This document shows, one piece after another, positions 54,562 through 62,738 of a stretch of DNA of 64,000 nucleotides. Numbering within the stretch: the stretch's first letter is position 1; each line of letters starts with the position of its first letter. The notes under the pieces are model-generated. The model searched no databases and had not been told where the DNA came from. It saw nothing but the letters and a program-made list of their open reading frames with translations. Where the stretch lies: IMG/VR virus record IMGVR_UViG_3300042922_000923, positions 1 through 64,000 of that record; one strand, written 5' to 3'. The position numbers and the translations under genes were made by a program. The stretch is from a virus.

Positions 54562-54762
54562 CTAATTCTCCTTTGACATGTTCATTAAAACAAGTATTAA
54601 TTGTCTTTCATCAGCTATTACTTCTTCTTTTACACCTTTTTCTGATTTATCTGCTTTTTCCTGTAGAAATTTTGTAGGTTTACTTTCCTTTCCAAAAAAT
54701 AGAGAGCTTAGTGCTATCCAATTTTCTAGTGTGCTATCTTGTCCTGTAGATAATTTTACCAC
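54562..54762 (-). CDS. Hypothetical protein, 66 aa
   Basis: The gene starts with a GTG at 54762 after AAGGGGGAATAT, 14 bp past the rep stop. Polar and mostly helical (LQEKADKSEKGVKEEVIADE). Its position directly after rep suggests a role in replication control, though no family is recognised. Confidence 0.5.
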   Translation of the reverse strand: MVKLSTGQDSTLENWIALSSLFFGKESKPTKFLQEKADKSEKGVKEEVIADERQLILVLMNMSKEN

Positions 54763-54775
54763 TTTATATTCCCCC

Positions 54776-55690
54776 TTATATTAAACTCCAGATAACTCCA
54801 GTATTTTTAAGTTGTTCTAAGTAATCGTAGAATCCAATATCAAGCTTATTTCTTGAAATTGTAATTATAGCTACTTCAATTAAACTTATAGCTTGAGCTT
54901 CTGTTAGGTCTATTCCAGTTACAACAGACATTCTATCTATTTCTTCTTTAGTTGGAGTATACAATATATCACAGATATCTTCATTTAACATTTCAGAACA
55001 TTTTACATTTAATGTTAATGCAACAACTTTCTTTAGATCCTTGTGTTCCTCAATCTCAATATTTGTTAAATCTGTATATTCAGTGATTTCTTTAATAGAC
55101 TTTTGAAGTAAACTTCTCTTAAATTCATAGTAGTCAGGGTATGATGTAGGAGAAAATCCTAGTCTTTCCTTAAGTTCCTCTAATTTAAATTTTCTTCCTC
55201 CTTGTGCTACGCTATCTTTTAGTAGCTCATATAGCCTGAAAGAAGGTGTTTTCTTAAATTTTAGTACAGCATTATATCTGTATTTTCCATAAAGTTCCTT
55301 TAGTGCTAGTAAGTCTACTATAATATCTGGATTAAACATTATATCTATACATCTTTCCTTAGTGTTGTATTTAAATGCACCTATTCTAGTCTCTTTATAT
55401 AATCCATTATCTTGAAGTTTCAGTATCTCCTTAGAATCTAATGTACCTGCTGCATCCTTTAAAAGAATATAGAGGTTATTGCTGTTAACATTATATTGAT
55501 TTTTAAAATCAAGTACAGAGACTTTTACTACATCAAAATTGTGTTCTTTGTATGCATTCCTAATTTCAGACGTTTTTATATTTAATTTCATGTAGATAGG
55601 TCTGAGTCTACTACATGCTAAATAAATAATTCTTTGCTCAGTAAGTGATAAGCTATAATTGCTGTCTATAAGAGTATTTATTCTATTCAT
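54776..55690 (-). CDS. rep: Plasmid replication initiator, Rep_3/RepB-like, 304 aa
   Basis: ATG at 55690 (MNRINTLIDSNYSLSLTEQR) behind TTGGAGTGAG; a GTG nine bases upstream (55699) is rejected. 'L.dsnYsLsltEQriiylacsrlr' at residues 7-30 is the N-terminal signature of Rep_3 initiators. A second winged-helix region follows at 130-230 (KFKKTPSFRLYELLKDSVAQ, FKLEELKERLGFSPTSYPDY, YEFKRSLLQKSIKEITEYTD). Rep_3 proteins bind iterons at the origin and often repress themselves. The promoter at 55732-55760 carries the TTACGTG motif just upstream. With ParMR it shows that the element can replicate as a plasmid. Confidence 0.85.
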   Translation of the reverse strand: MNRINTLIDSNYSLSLTEQRIIYLACSRLRPIYMKLNIKTSEIRNAYKEHNFDVVKVSVLDFKNQYNVNSNNLYILLKDAAGTLDSKEILKLQDNGLYKETRIGAFKYNTKERCIDIMFNPDIIVDLLALKELYGKYRYNAVLKFKKTPSFRLYELLKDSVAQGGRKFKLEELKERLGFSPTSYPDYYEFKRSLLQKSIKEITEYTDLTNIEIEEHKDLKKVVALTLNVKCSEMLNEDICDILYTPTKEEIDRMSVVTGIDLTEAQAISLIEVAIITISRNKLDIGFYDYLEQLKNTGVIWSLI

Positions 55691-55731
55691 ATATCTCACT
55701 CCAATTTCTTAATAGGTTATTTCATAATTAA

Positions 55732-55778
55732 ATATTAATACTTTATATTAACATTGTCAATACCAAAATTGCACGTAA
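55732..55778 (-). promoter_or_regulatory. Rep promoter with upstream TTACGTG motif
   Basis: Minus strand: consensus TTGACA (55760-55755), 17 bp, TAATAT (55737-55732). Directly upstream is TTACGTGCAATTTTGG (55778-55763), the third copy of the motif. Here it lies beyond the -35 instead of in the spacer, so it is a separate binding site, not part of the core promoter. Confidence 0.8.
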
Positions 55779-55796
55779 CTAATTCAAATTATATTT

Positions 55797-55856
55797 CTAT
55801 GTGGAATAATAAATAATAATTCTAATTTTTTTAACTTATGCAATTATAGGGAGGTG
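55797..55856 (+). repeat. Replication-gene leader element, copy K
   Basis: Plus strand: CTATGTGG (55797-55804), 10 nt, AATAATTC, then TTTTTTTAACTTATGCAATTATAGGGAGG. It leads into the first rightward gene, across the divergence point from rep. Confidence 0.6.
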
Positions 55857-55864
55857 ATTTTATT

Positions 55865-56290
55865 ATGAGAAAAATTACCAACGTAATAATCGCTGGTACA
55901 AGAACATTTACAGACTACAAATTAGTATGCACTGTTATGAATGTTATTAGACAGAAGTATGGAGATATACAAATAATTGTAGGTGGTTGCAAGGGTGCAG
56001 ATAAATGTGGAGAACTTTATGCTATAGAAAATAAGATTCCTTACAAAGTTTATAATGCAGAATGGAAGAAATACGGAAAAAGAGCTGGACCACTTAGGAA
56101 TGAAAAAATGAGTAAAGTAGGAAATGTTTTAGTCTTATTCTGGGATTACGAATCAAGTGGATCAGAAGACATGTTGCATTTAGCTGTTAGAGAAGAATTG
56201 GATCTATATGTAATGCTTTATAGAACTAATGAATTTTATGCAGGAAAGAATGTTATAGACAAAGTTTATAATAATATACTTCCATTTTAG
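55865..56290 (+). CDS. SLOG-family (DUF2493) nucleotide-binding protein, 141 aa
   Basis: ATG at 55865 follows GGGAGGTGATTTT. The pattern NVIIAGTRTFTDYKLVCTVM, IIVGGCKGADKCGELYAIEN, PYKVYNAEWKKYGKRAGPLR, NEKMSKVGNVLVLFWDYESS is a textbook match to DUF2493/YspA-like SLOG proteins (GsRtftd, GGa.GaD, W..yGk.AG..RN..M). SLOG proteins bind nucleotide ligands and are often sensors or effectors near defence and mobile-element genes. It is the first gene of the rightward operon. Confidence 0.85.
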   Translation: MRKITNVIIAGTRTFTDYKLVCTVMNVIRQKYGDIQIIVGGCKGADKCGELYAIENKIPYKVYNAEWKKYGKRAGPLRNEKMSKVGNVLVLFWDYESSGSEDMLHLAVREELDLYVMLYRTNEFYAGKNVIDKVYNNILPF

Positions 56291-56306
56291 AAAGGTATGA
56301 TCGTAC

Positions 56307-57029
56307 GTGTATAATAAAAATATTTTTAGTGACAACGAATGCTCTGTATCTGTGAATGGAGAGTATATAGGTAAGGCTACATTAAAAAGTTCTAAGATAA
56401 ATAATGAGTCAGCTTCAGATGATGATAAAGAAAATAAAATACAAAAAAGATGTGTTGGCTGTGCTTATCCAGCAAGTATTAAATTAACAGATATGCTAAT
56501 AGATCAGTTATCTGTGCCTAGTTATACTGAGAAACTAGCAGAAGTTAAGAATACCCTTAGGGTACTTACTGGTAAAGACTTTGAGATCTATTACACTAAC
56601 TTAGGTAAAATATTGCAGGAAATCACTAATTATGCTCATGAGCATAATCAAATTCCTAAAAATGAAATACTAGTAGCAGGTTTATGTGATAGTCCTGATG
56701 ATTCTAATAATATAATATTTTTTGGAAGAATGAACATGGATATCTTTAATGGTGTTGATATTTCAGGTAGTGATCCTCAATTTAGAGTTATTTCTAGAAT
56801 GCATAGTGCTTTAGGAGCTACTGAGTATTCTCCATTTAAAGGATCTTTTTCTATAGAATTTAAAAATACTGTAGACACCATAGAAGATTTGATAAAGGAG
56901 ACAATAATAGGTTCAGACTGTATTTCGTCATTTAAGGGAAACAAGCTAGACAACTCTGAGAAACGTGGTAAAAAAGGAAAAAAGATTAGGAACTGGGAAA
57001 AGAAGTGCTTTTGGCAGAAAGGGAGATAA
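56307..57029 (+). CDS. Hypothetical protein, 240 aa
   Basis: The probable start is a GTG at 56307, after AAAGGTATGATC. An acidic Asn/Ser-rich start, a CVGCAYPASI Cys pair, and a helical middle (KLTDMLIDQLSVPSYTEKLA) are visible; the end is very basic (KRGKKGKKIRNWEKKCFWQK). It overlaps no neighbour on its own strand until the SbcD-like gene, which starts 3 bp after it. Not recognised. Confidence 0.5.
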   Translation: MYNKNIFSDNECSVSVNGEYIGKATLKSSKINNESASDDDKENKIQKRCVGCAYPASIKLTDMLIDQLSVPSYTEKLAEVKNTLRVLTGKDFEIYYTNLGKILQEITNYAHEHNQIPKNEILVAGLCDSPDDSNNIIFFGRMNMDIFNGVDISGSDPQFRVISRMHSALGATEYSPFKGSFSIEFKNTVDTIEDLIKETIIGSDCISSFKGNKLDNSEKRGKKGKKIRNWEKKCFWQKGR

Positions 57030-57031
57030 CA

Positions 57032-58162
57032 ATGGAAATAGGATTTTTAGGAGATATACATTTTGCAGAATATAAAGACTTTAGTACAGATGTACTTGTG
57101 GAATGGGATTCTGTTAACTTAAAATATATAAAATCAGATATTGGTAAAAAAATGAACTCAAGGCTTCTCGATATTGCTAACGCAATGATAGAAGCTAGAG
57201 ATTACTTTATTGCTAATGAAATTAAATTAGTTATTATAACTGGTGATATTTCTCATAATAGAGGTGCGGTACCTACTATTGTTCAGAATGTAGAGTACAA
57301 CATACTTGAGAGCTATAAGCATTCTGGAATTGAAGTTATAATTAATCCTGGTAATCATGACCAGGTATCAAATGAGGATTTTCCAGAAAATAGCTTAACT
57401 CCATTTAGAAATATTGCAACAATTATTGAGAAGCCTACAATACTGCTTAGAAATAACATTAATATTCTATTTGTTCCATTTTCAGCTAATAAAAGTATAG
57501 TAATGGATGCTATCAACGATTTTAATCCAAAATCTACTTTTGATTCAAATATTATAGTAGCTCATTTAGGTGTTTCTGGAGGTTTTACCGGAAAAAATTC
57601 ATATGTACTAACAGATCAATATGAACCTGAGGAACTAAGATACTTAGATGAAGACATTGATTTGATAGCTTTAGGCCATTATCATAAGCCTCAGTTAGTT
57701 GAGGGAACTTTGAATAAAGTAATATATACTGGTTCCCCTGTTCCAGTTAGCTTCAATGAAGAGGGAGAAGAACATGGATTATGGATATTTGATACAAGTA
57801 CTAAAGCAATGTATATGCATCCTCTTAAGTCTCCAAAGTTTATTACTCTAAATAAGGAAAACTATTCTGACTTTTCTACTGAGGATTTGAAAGGAAACTT
57901 TGTTAGGATTGTAGGTAACTTAGAAGAAGTTGCAGACATTAATGCAGCAGTTACTATAGATCCTGAAGATAAGAATATAGAAAATAATATGATTAGGATA
58001 GAGACTCAAAAGGAATATGAAGCTGAACATAGAAGTGATATAAATCCTGAAATGAGTTATGCAGAATCTGTATTTAAATATGCTGAGGAAAATGATTTTA
58101 CTGAGGAACAAGTAGCAACTGGAATTGAAATATTAAATTCTGTCTTAGAAAACTATAATTAA
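57032..58162 (+). CDS. sbcD: SbcD/gp47-like nuclease subunit (calcineurin-type phosphoesterase), 376 aa
   Basis: Works with the SbcC-like protein (59531) to process DNA ends. The start is ATG 57032 (MEIGFLGDIHFAEYKD) behind AAAGGGAGATAAC. Metal motifs of the family: GDIH (6-10), ITGDISHNRG, NPGNHDQVSNED, then IIVAHLGVSGGF and LGHYHKPQ. These give the full two-metal site. The C-terminal part is acidic. The operon runs into a terminator that contains two DnaA boxes. Confidence 0.88.
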   Translation: MEIGFLGDIHFAEYKDFSTDVLVEWDSVNLKYIKSDIGKKMNSRLLDIANAMIEARDYFIANEIKLVIITGDISHNRGAVPTIVQNVEYNILESYKHSGIEVIINPGNHDQVSNEDFPENSLTPFRNIATIIEKPTILLRNNINILFVPFSANKSIVMDAINDFNPKSTFDSNIIVAHLGVSGGFTGKNSYVLTDQYEPEELRYLDEDIDLIALGHYHKPQLVEGTLNKVIYTGSPVPVSFNEEGEEHGLWIFDTSTKAMYMHPLKSPKFITLNKENYSDFSTEDLKGNFVRIVGNLEEVADINAAVTIDPEDKNIENNMIRIETQKEYEAEHRSDINPEMSYAESVFKYAEENDFTEEQVATGIEILNSVLENYN

Positions 58163-58170
58163 AATAAGTA

Positions 58171-58216
58171 AAACTGTGGATAAGTCCAATGTTAGGACCA
58201 GTTATCCACAGTTTTT
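58171..58216 (+). terminator. Terminator hairpin built from two perfect DnaA boxes
   Basis: AAACTGTGGATAA (58171-58183) mirrors TTATCCACAGTTT (58202-58214), with inner GTCC/GGAC pairing and a T-run after. TGTGGATAA and TTATCCACA are perfect consensus DnaA boxes in opposite orientation. It ends the SbcD-like transcript and is followed by about 130 bp of very AT-rich DNA, so an origin function is also possible. Confidence 0.7.
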
Positions 58217-58533
58217 TTAATAAAATTTAGAAAAACATTAAAATTATTCTTGAAAATTATTTAGTTTGAATGTAATATATAATTAAAAGTTGTACAAGAA
58301 TACTTAATAAAATAATATGTTTATTTTAAAATATAAAAAAGTCTATAAAAAAAAAGTAATAAGAATTTGTTAGTTTTGGCCGACTGCTCATTCTTATTAC
58401 TTCCAAGGAGATTTGCCAATCTCTTTATTAACTATACCCTTATTATAGAGTATAAAAGTATGTTTGTAAAGAGTTTTAATAATAAATCCTCCTTATTCCT
58501 AAATTTTTTTATGGATTTAAAGGAGGATTTTTC
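58217..58533 (+). promoter_or_regulatory. Leader of the winged-helix gene: AT-rich stretch, two hairpins and an RBS-masking hairpin
   Basis: No supported gene. After an AT-rich stretch (58217-58355) come an 11-bp inverted repeat GTAATAAGAAT/ATTCTTATTAC (58356-58366 with 58390-58400), a hairpin GAGATT/AATCTC at about 58408-58423, and finally AAATCCTCCTT (58485-58495), which pairs perfectly with AAGGAGGATTT (58520-58530), the ribosome binding site of the next gene. This would keep the gene off until the stem opens. Confidence 0.6.
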
Positions 58534-59382
58534 ATGCCAATTTATAAGCCACAATTTGAAGACAAGTTAAACGAGTATCAATTTAATAAATTAAATTTAA
58601 TTGATAACCTAGATCTTAGAGGTAGCTTAATATCTATTCTGTCATATATGATGATAATTAATGATCGTAAAAATGACCAGTATAATGAACATCAACTAGA
58701 CTTCCTTAAAAAAAATTCTAATGAATTAAAAATATCCTTTAGCGAATTTAGAAAGCTATACGTTAAAAATCATAAAAAACTAAGCCTGACTACAGTAAAG
58801 GAAAGAATCTATAAACTATCTGAACTAGGTTTACTAAAGATATCTAAAGTTAATAACATTAATAGCTACACATTTATTACTGAAAAGTCTGAAATTCCGA
58901 CTACTAAAAATTGCACTGCATCCACTGAAAATACTAGATTAGAGCTAAATGAAGATTTCTGTTCATTTGTGGATAATATTAATAAAGACTTAGACTCTAA
59001 TAATCCTGAAGGATTTGATTACGAAAATTATATTGATTCTGAGCAAAAGGTTAGTGACTGGGATCTAGTATGCAAAAAGACACAGGATATCTTTAAGATG
59101 CTTAAGGTTAAAAATGCGTGGATAAAAGAAACAGTCATAGCAAAATTATCTAAATACTACTCAAACGTGACATTTAAGCACTTAGATAAATATATATGTA
59201 CCATGATAACCAATGCCAGACAGCAATATTATAATAACTATAACAAACTTGTTAAGAATGCAGTTGCAGCTCCCCCACTTAATTTTGTTAATTTTGAGCC
59301 TAGAAATTATGATTACGATGCACTTGAAGAGCGCTTATTAGGCTGGAGTTCGGATAAAGACCTTGTGTTGCCTATAAAATAA
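58534..59382 (+). CDS. Winged-helix protein, possible replication or transcription regulator, 282 aa
   Basis: ATG at 58534 follows AAAGGAGGATTTTTC, which lies in a perfect hairpin. Residues 60-110 (IFSEFRKLYVKNHKKLSLTT approximately, then VKERIYKLSELGLLKISKVN) form a winged helix-turn-helix of the kind seen in plasmid replication and DnaD-like proteins. The middle is acidic; the C-terminal half is helical (VCKKTQDIFKMLKVKNAWIK, ETVIAKLSKYYSNVTFKHLD). The tight translational control of its start suggests a dose-sensitive regulator. Confidence 0.6.
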   Translation: MPIYKPQFEDKLNEYQFNKLNLIDNLDLRGSLISILSYMMIINDRKNDQYNEHQLDFLKKNSNELKISFSEFRKLYVKNHKKLSLTTVKERIYKLSELGLLKISKVNNINSYTFITEKSEIPTTKNCTASTENTRLELNEDFCSFVDNINKDLDSNNPEGFDYENYIDSEQKVSDWDLVCKKTQDIFKMLKVKNAWIKETVIAKLSKYYSNVTFKHLDKYICTMITNARQQYYNNYNKLVKNAVAAPPLNFVNFEPRNYDYDALEERLLGWSSDKDLVLPIK

Positions 59383-59464
59383 AATACTTAATAAAAGTTA
59401 TGTAAACTAAACTATTGTTATGGACAGATTGTGGATGCTTCTAATTTGTTCTATAAATTAGTCT

Positions 59465-59520
59465 CTATGTGGAGATTCTTGAATTAATTATCGTGCAACA
59501 CTCTTTTTTAATATTAAAGG
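59465..59520 (+). repeat. Replication-gene leader element, copy H
   Basis: Plus strand: CTATGTGG (59465-59472), 9 nt, AATTAATT, then CTCTTTTTTAATATTAAAGG, directly ahead of the SbcC-like gene. The hairpin is weak in this copy. Confidence 0.6.
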
Positions 59521-59530
59521 AGGCTTACGT

Positions 59531-61501
59531 ATGAAATTTAAGAACTTAGTTGCTGAAAACTTTTTGTCAATTTTAAATTTAGATATAAACCTTGATAACC
59601 AGGGACTTACCCTTATTCAAGGCGATAATCAAGATGATAATAACTTTGAATCCAACGGTGCAGGTAAAACTACTTTTATGGATTCAATTTCGTGGGTGCT
59701 TTATGGAAAAACCTTAAAAGGTTTAAAGGCTGATGAAGTACTGCACAATAAAGTTAAAAAAAATTGTATGGTATCATTGGAGATAGAAGACGATAATGGA
59801 GATAATTACAAGGTTGTTAGAGGCAGAAAACATAAAGAATATAAAAATAGTGTGCTTATTTTTAAAAATGAAACTAATATTACTGGAAAAAGTGATAAGG
59901 ATACTAATGACTTTATAGAAAGTTTGCTTCAAATGTCCTATGATGTTTTTGTTGCCACAATACTGTACAGCAGCAATTCATTCAAGTTTACATCTGCTAC
60001 AGATTCAGAAATGAAAAAATCATTAGATAACATGCTCAATATGGAATTTTGGAATCTATGCTTAGATGAAACTAAAAGGCGCATAGATGAAGTGAAGAAA
60101 GAAATAAAGGATATTGAAGTTTCCATAGACAAAGGTATTTTGAATCAGAATAACTTGATGGAGCAAAAGAAGTTATTAACTGGTAAGTCTATAGAGGCTA
60201 AGACTGCTGGTATCAAAAAGAAGCAGGAGCTTACAGACAGATTAGAAACTGCAAAAAAGGAGCTTAAAGGCCTAAAAGATAGCTCTGAAGACGAAACTGT
60301 TATTAGAAAAATGATTGATGTAGCTACTAAAAAAATATCTGAAATTACTAAAAAGCTTGATGAATTTGATGATGTATTTGATGATATAAATAAAAATAAG
60401 GCTATGATTTCAGAAATAGAAGGACTAATAAAAATAAATACTAATGCTATAAATGACTTAACAACTAAGGCTGATGCTATATTAAAAAAATTAGATGATA
60501 AAAAAGCTTTGATAGGCACAGAGTGCCCTGTTTGTGGTTCAGAAATTACTGAGAAGTCACTAGAGGGTGCAACGAAAGAAATGCTTATGGAGCTTCAAAG
60601 TATAATACAGGAGCGAAAAACAAAAAAGGCCTCAAAAGAAAAGCATGAAAAGCAAGCAGAATTTTTCAAAGAAAAGGTCAAAGAACTTCAAACTAAATAT
60701 GAGCAAAGAAAGCCTTTAACTGATGAAAAATCTAGCTATGAACAAGTATTAGCAAATAATAAGGCCAAATTAACTCAAAATTCTAAATTAAAAGAACTCT
60801 ATGAAAAATCCAAGAAGCAGTATACTTCTTTAATAGCTACTCTAGAAAAGGATATTGAAAATATTGAGAGTCCTAAAGAAGATACTTATGCTCCTGAGAT
60901 TGATAATATATCTGTTAAGATTGAGAATTGTCTTAAGGAGCTTCAGGAATCAAGAATACTTCTGGAGGAAAAAAATAAAAAGCTCTCAAATTTAGAAGTT
61001 TGGTTAGATCCTTATTCAAATAAAGGAATAAAAAGTAGGCTTTTAGATAGTGTAACACCTTTCTTAAATAAGCAATCTAATTACTATTTAGGAAAGTTGA
61101 CTTCAGGATCTATAGAAGTTGAGTTTAAAACACAGGATACAAATAAATCAGGAAATACCCATGATAAGCTTACTTTAAATATTACTAATAAAAATGGTGG
61201 AGATAAATATATATCTAATTCAGATGGAGAAAGAAGAAGAATTGATATATCTGTTAACTTAGCTCTCCAGGACCTTATTAGTAATAGAAGTACAAAGAGA
61301 ATAAACGTTGCATTCTATGACGAATGCTTTGATTCCTTAGATGGTGTAGGTTCTGAAAGAGTTATAGAAATTCTTAATGAAAATAAAAATAATAAGTCTT
61401 CTATTTTTGTAACTACGCATAAGGATGACTTAAAAGCATTTTTTGATAAATCTATTACTATGGTAAAAAAGAATGGATTTACAACCTTAAAAGAAAATTA
61501 A
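59531..61501 (+). CDS. sbcC: SbcC/gp46-like SMC-type ATPase, 656 aa
   Basis: Partner of the SbcD-like nuclease. Walker A: ESNGAGKTTFMDSISWVLYG (about 36-55). A long coiled coil spans residues 180-520 and holds the zinc hook GTECPVCGSEI near residue 336. The ABC signature appears as ISNSDGERRRIDISVNLALQ and Walker B as INVAFYDECFDSLDGVG, then FVTTHKDDL. The compact size is that of T4 gp46-type proteins. ATG at 59531 follows AAAGGAGGCTTAC. Confidence 0.9.
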   Translation: MKFKNLVAENFLSILNLDINLDNQGLTLIQGDNQDDNNFESNGAGKTTFMDSISWVLYGKTLKGLKADEVLHNKVKKNCMVSLEIEDDNGDNYKVVRGRKHKEYKNSVLIFKNETNITGKSDKDTNDFIESLLQMSYDVFVATILYSSNSFKFTSATDSEMKKSLDNMLNMEFWNLCLDETKRRIDEVKKEIKDIEVSIDKGILNQNNLMEQKKLLTGKSIEAKTAGIKKKQELTDRLETAKKELKGLKDSSEDETVIRKMIDVATKKISEITKKLDEFDDVFDDINKNKAMISEIEGLIKINTNAINDLTTKADAILKKLDDKKALIGTECPVCGSEITEKSLEGATKEMLMELQSIIQERKTKKASKEKHEKQAEFFKEKVKELQTKYEQRKPLTDEKSSYEQVLANNKAKLTQNSKLKELYEKSKKQYTSLIATLEKDIENIESPKEDTYAPEIDNISVKIENCLKELQESRILLEEKNKKLSNLEVWLDPYSNKGIKSRLLDSVTPFLNKQSNYYLGKLTSGSIEVEFKTQDTNKSGNTHDKLTLNITNKNGGDKYISNSDGERRRIDISVNLALQDLISNRSTKRINVAFYDECFDSLDGVGSERVIEILNENKNNKSSIFVTTHKDDLKAFFDKSITMVKKNGFTTLKEN

Positions 61502-61520
61502 TGAGAGCGAGGAAGAATAA

Positions 61521-61634
61521 ATGGAAAATAAAAAAGAACAACCTAAAGAAGTAAAGGAACCTTGTACACCAGCTAGAGATACTAGGGATGCAGACTTAAA
61601 GAAAATTGAGAAGTTGGAGCGAATAGATATATGA
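61521..61634 (+). CDS. Small charged protein, 37 aa
   Basis: ATG at 61521 behind GCGAGGAAGAATAA. MENKKEQPKEVKEPCTPARD, TRDADLKKIEKLERIDI is polar and likely disordered at the start and helical at the end. Its stop overlaps the next start (ATGA), evidence of translation coupling. No function known. Confidence 0.45.
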   Translation: MENKKEQPKEVKEPCTPARDTRDADLKKIEKLERIDI

Positions 61635-61933
61635 ATGAAACAGAAACTGAGAAGAATTGTTATAACTGTGATTATGCTAGAAAATCAGGTGCTAAAGACA
61701 TGGTAGCTTGTGGTTTCTTCTTTCTAGAACATAGAATGGATTATGAAAAGACTATGAAGGAGCTAAGTTTAGAAAATATATATACTGGCTGGGGTTATAT
61801 GCATAAAGCAGTTGATGATATCAGAACTGGAGACGAAGTACCTTTAGGAGCAGGTATTATGACCAATAACGTGGTAGTATTTGATAAAAATTTTTGTTGT
61901 AATCATCATAAGTATAGGAAGGATAAAGTATGA
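61631..61933 (+). CDS. Cys-rich protein, 100 aa
   Basis: ATG at 61631. The N-terminal NCYNCDYARKSGAKDMVACG, FFFLEHRMDYEK and C-terminal FDKNFCCNHHKYRKDKV provide CxxC, C and CC-HH ligands for a metal site. It overlaps the next gene by 4 bp (ATGA). Proteins of this type occur in clostridial phages; no role is assigned. Confidence 0.6.
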   Translation: MNETETEKNCYNCDYARKSGAKDMVACGFFFLEHRMDYEKTMKELSLENIYTGWGYMHKAVDDIRTGDEVPLGAGIMTNNVVVFDKNFCCNHHKYRKDKV

Positions 61934-62505
61934 GTAAAAGTATAAGAGAATTATCAGAATTAGCTGCTTCATGGTGGGGAGAAACAGTGTGTAAGCCTGC
62001 ATTTAATAATGGTGATAATAGCTTAGATGGTGCAGTTACTCAGCTTTTAGCACATTTAGGTACCAAACAAATAGACTCTGATACTAAAGAAAAGTTTATA
62101 GCTGAATTAACAAATGAAATAGAACTAAAGTTAGCTAGTGCTAAAGGGAATATAATAGTGAGTGTAGATTATGGTCCAGATAAAATTCTTTCTGATGCTG
62201 CTACCAGTGTACACATGACTAAACTTAACTTTCCTTTGAAAACTACTATGTGGATAAACATGAATAGTATAATAGTAAGTTCTGGTTATAGGGCACCAAT
62301 AAAAGAACTATATGCTAATAAAGCATACTGGAGAGATAAAATAAGCTCTGCTGAAGAATCTATTGAGTCATATGAAAATGGAACCTATACATGTGATTGG
62401 ATTGAGGATGAAGAAGAGAGAAAGAAACAAGTAGCAGAAGATATTAAATTCTACAGAGAAAATCTTGAACTCTGTAAAAAATCAATGGAAAAGGCAGAGG
62501 ATTAA
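61930..62505 (+). CDS. Hypothetical phage-type protein, 191 aa
   Basis: It begins MSKSIRELSELAASWWGETV, CKPAFNNGDNS, continues with a beta segment (GNIIVSVDYGPDKILSDAAT) and ends in an acidic coiled coil (KQVAEDIKFYRENLELCKKS). 'LA.WW...i' starts are seen in several clostridial phage proteins of unknown role. Its stop lies 2 bp before the next start. Confidence 0.55.
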   Translation: MSKSIRELSELAASWWGETVCKPAFNNGDNSLDGAVTQLLAHLGTKQIDSDTKEKFIAELTNEIELKLASAKGNIIVSVDYGPDKILSDAATSVHMTKLNFPLKTTMWINMNSIIVSSGYRAPIKELYANKAYWRDKISSAEESIESYENGTYTCDWIEDEEERKKQVAEDIKFYRENLELCKKSMEKAED

Positions 62506-62506
62506 T

Positions 62507-62722
62507 ATGAAAACTGTAGTTACATTACCTGAAATAAATAAAAGAATAAGTAAATGCAATCAGAGAATAAATGCATTACAAGCAGCTATTTCAAGATTAA
62601 GTCCAGATAGAGACTATGTTCAGGAAAGAAAAGTCCTGGAAATTATGAAACAAGAGTATACTAAAGAACTGGATAATTATAATGCTTGTATTAAAAGTAT
62701 TGAAATAGAAATAGACGTATAA
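62507..62722 (+). CDS. Helical hypothetical protein, 71 aa
   Basis: ATG at 62507 (MKTVVTLPEINKRISKCNQR) follows GGCAGAGGATTAAT; the frame upstream to 62465 is inside the previous gene. It is a helical hairpin-like protein. Function unknown. Confidence 0.5.
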   Translation: MKTVVTLPEINKRISKCNQRINALQAAISRLSPDRDYVQERKVLEIMKQEYTKELDNYNACIKSIEIEIDV

Positions 62723-62738
62723 AAAATGGAGGTAAGAC

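Noticed and set aside
58367-58570. A 67-residue plus-strand frame before the winged-helix gene
   Set aside because: No ribosome binding site, and it runs through inverted repeats and the start of the next gene in another frame.
60145-60519. A 124-residue minus-strand Ser/Phe-rich frame
   Set aside because: It is opposite the coiled coil of the SbcC-like gene; Ser/Phe/Leu-rich antisense frames are typical shadows of Lys/Glu-rich coiled coils.
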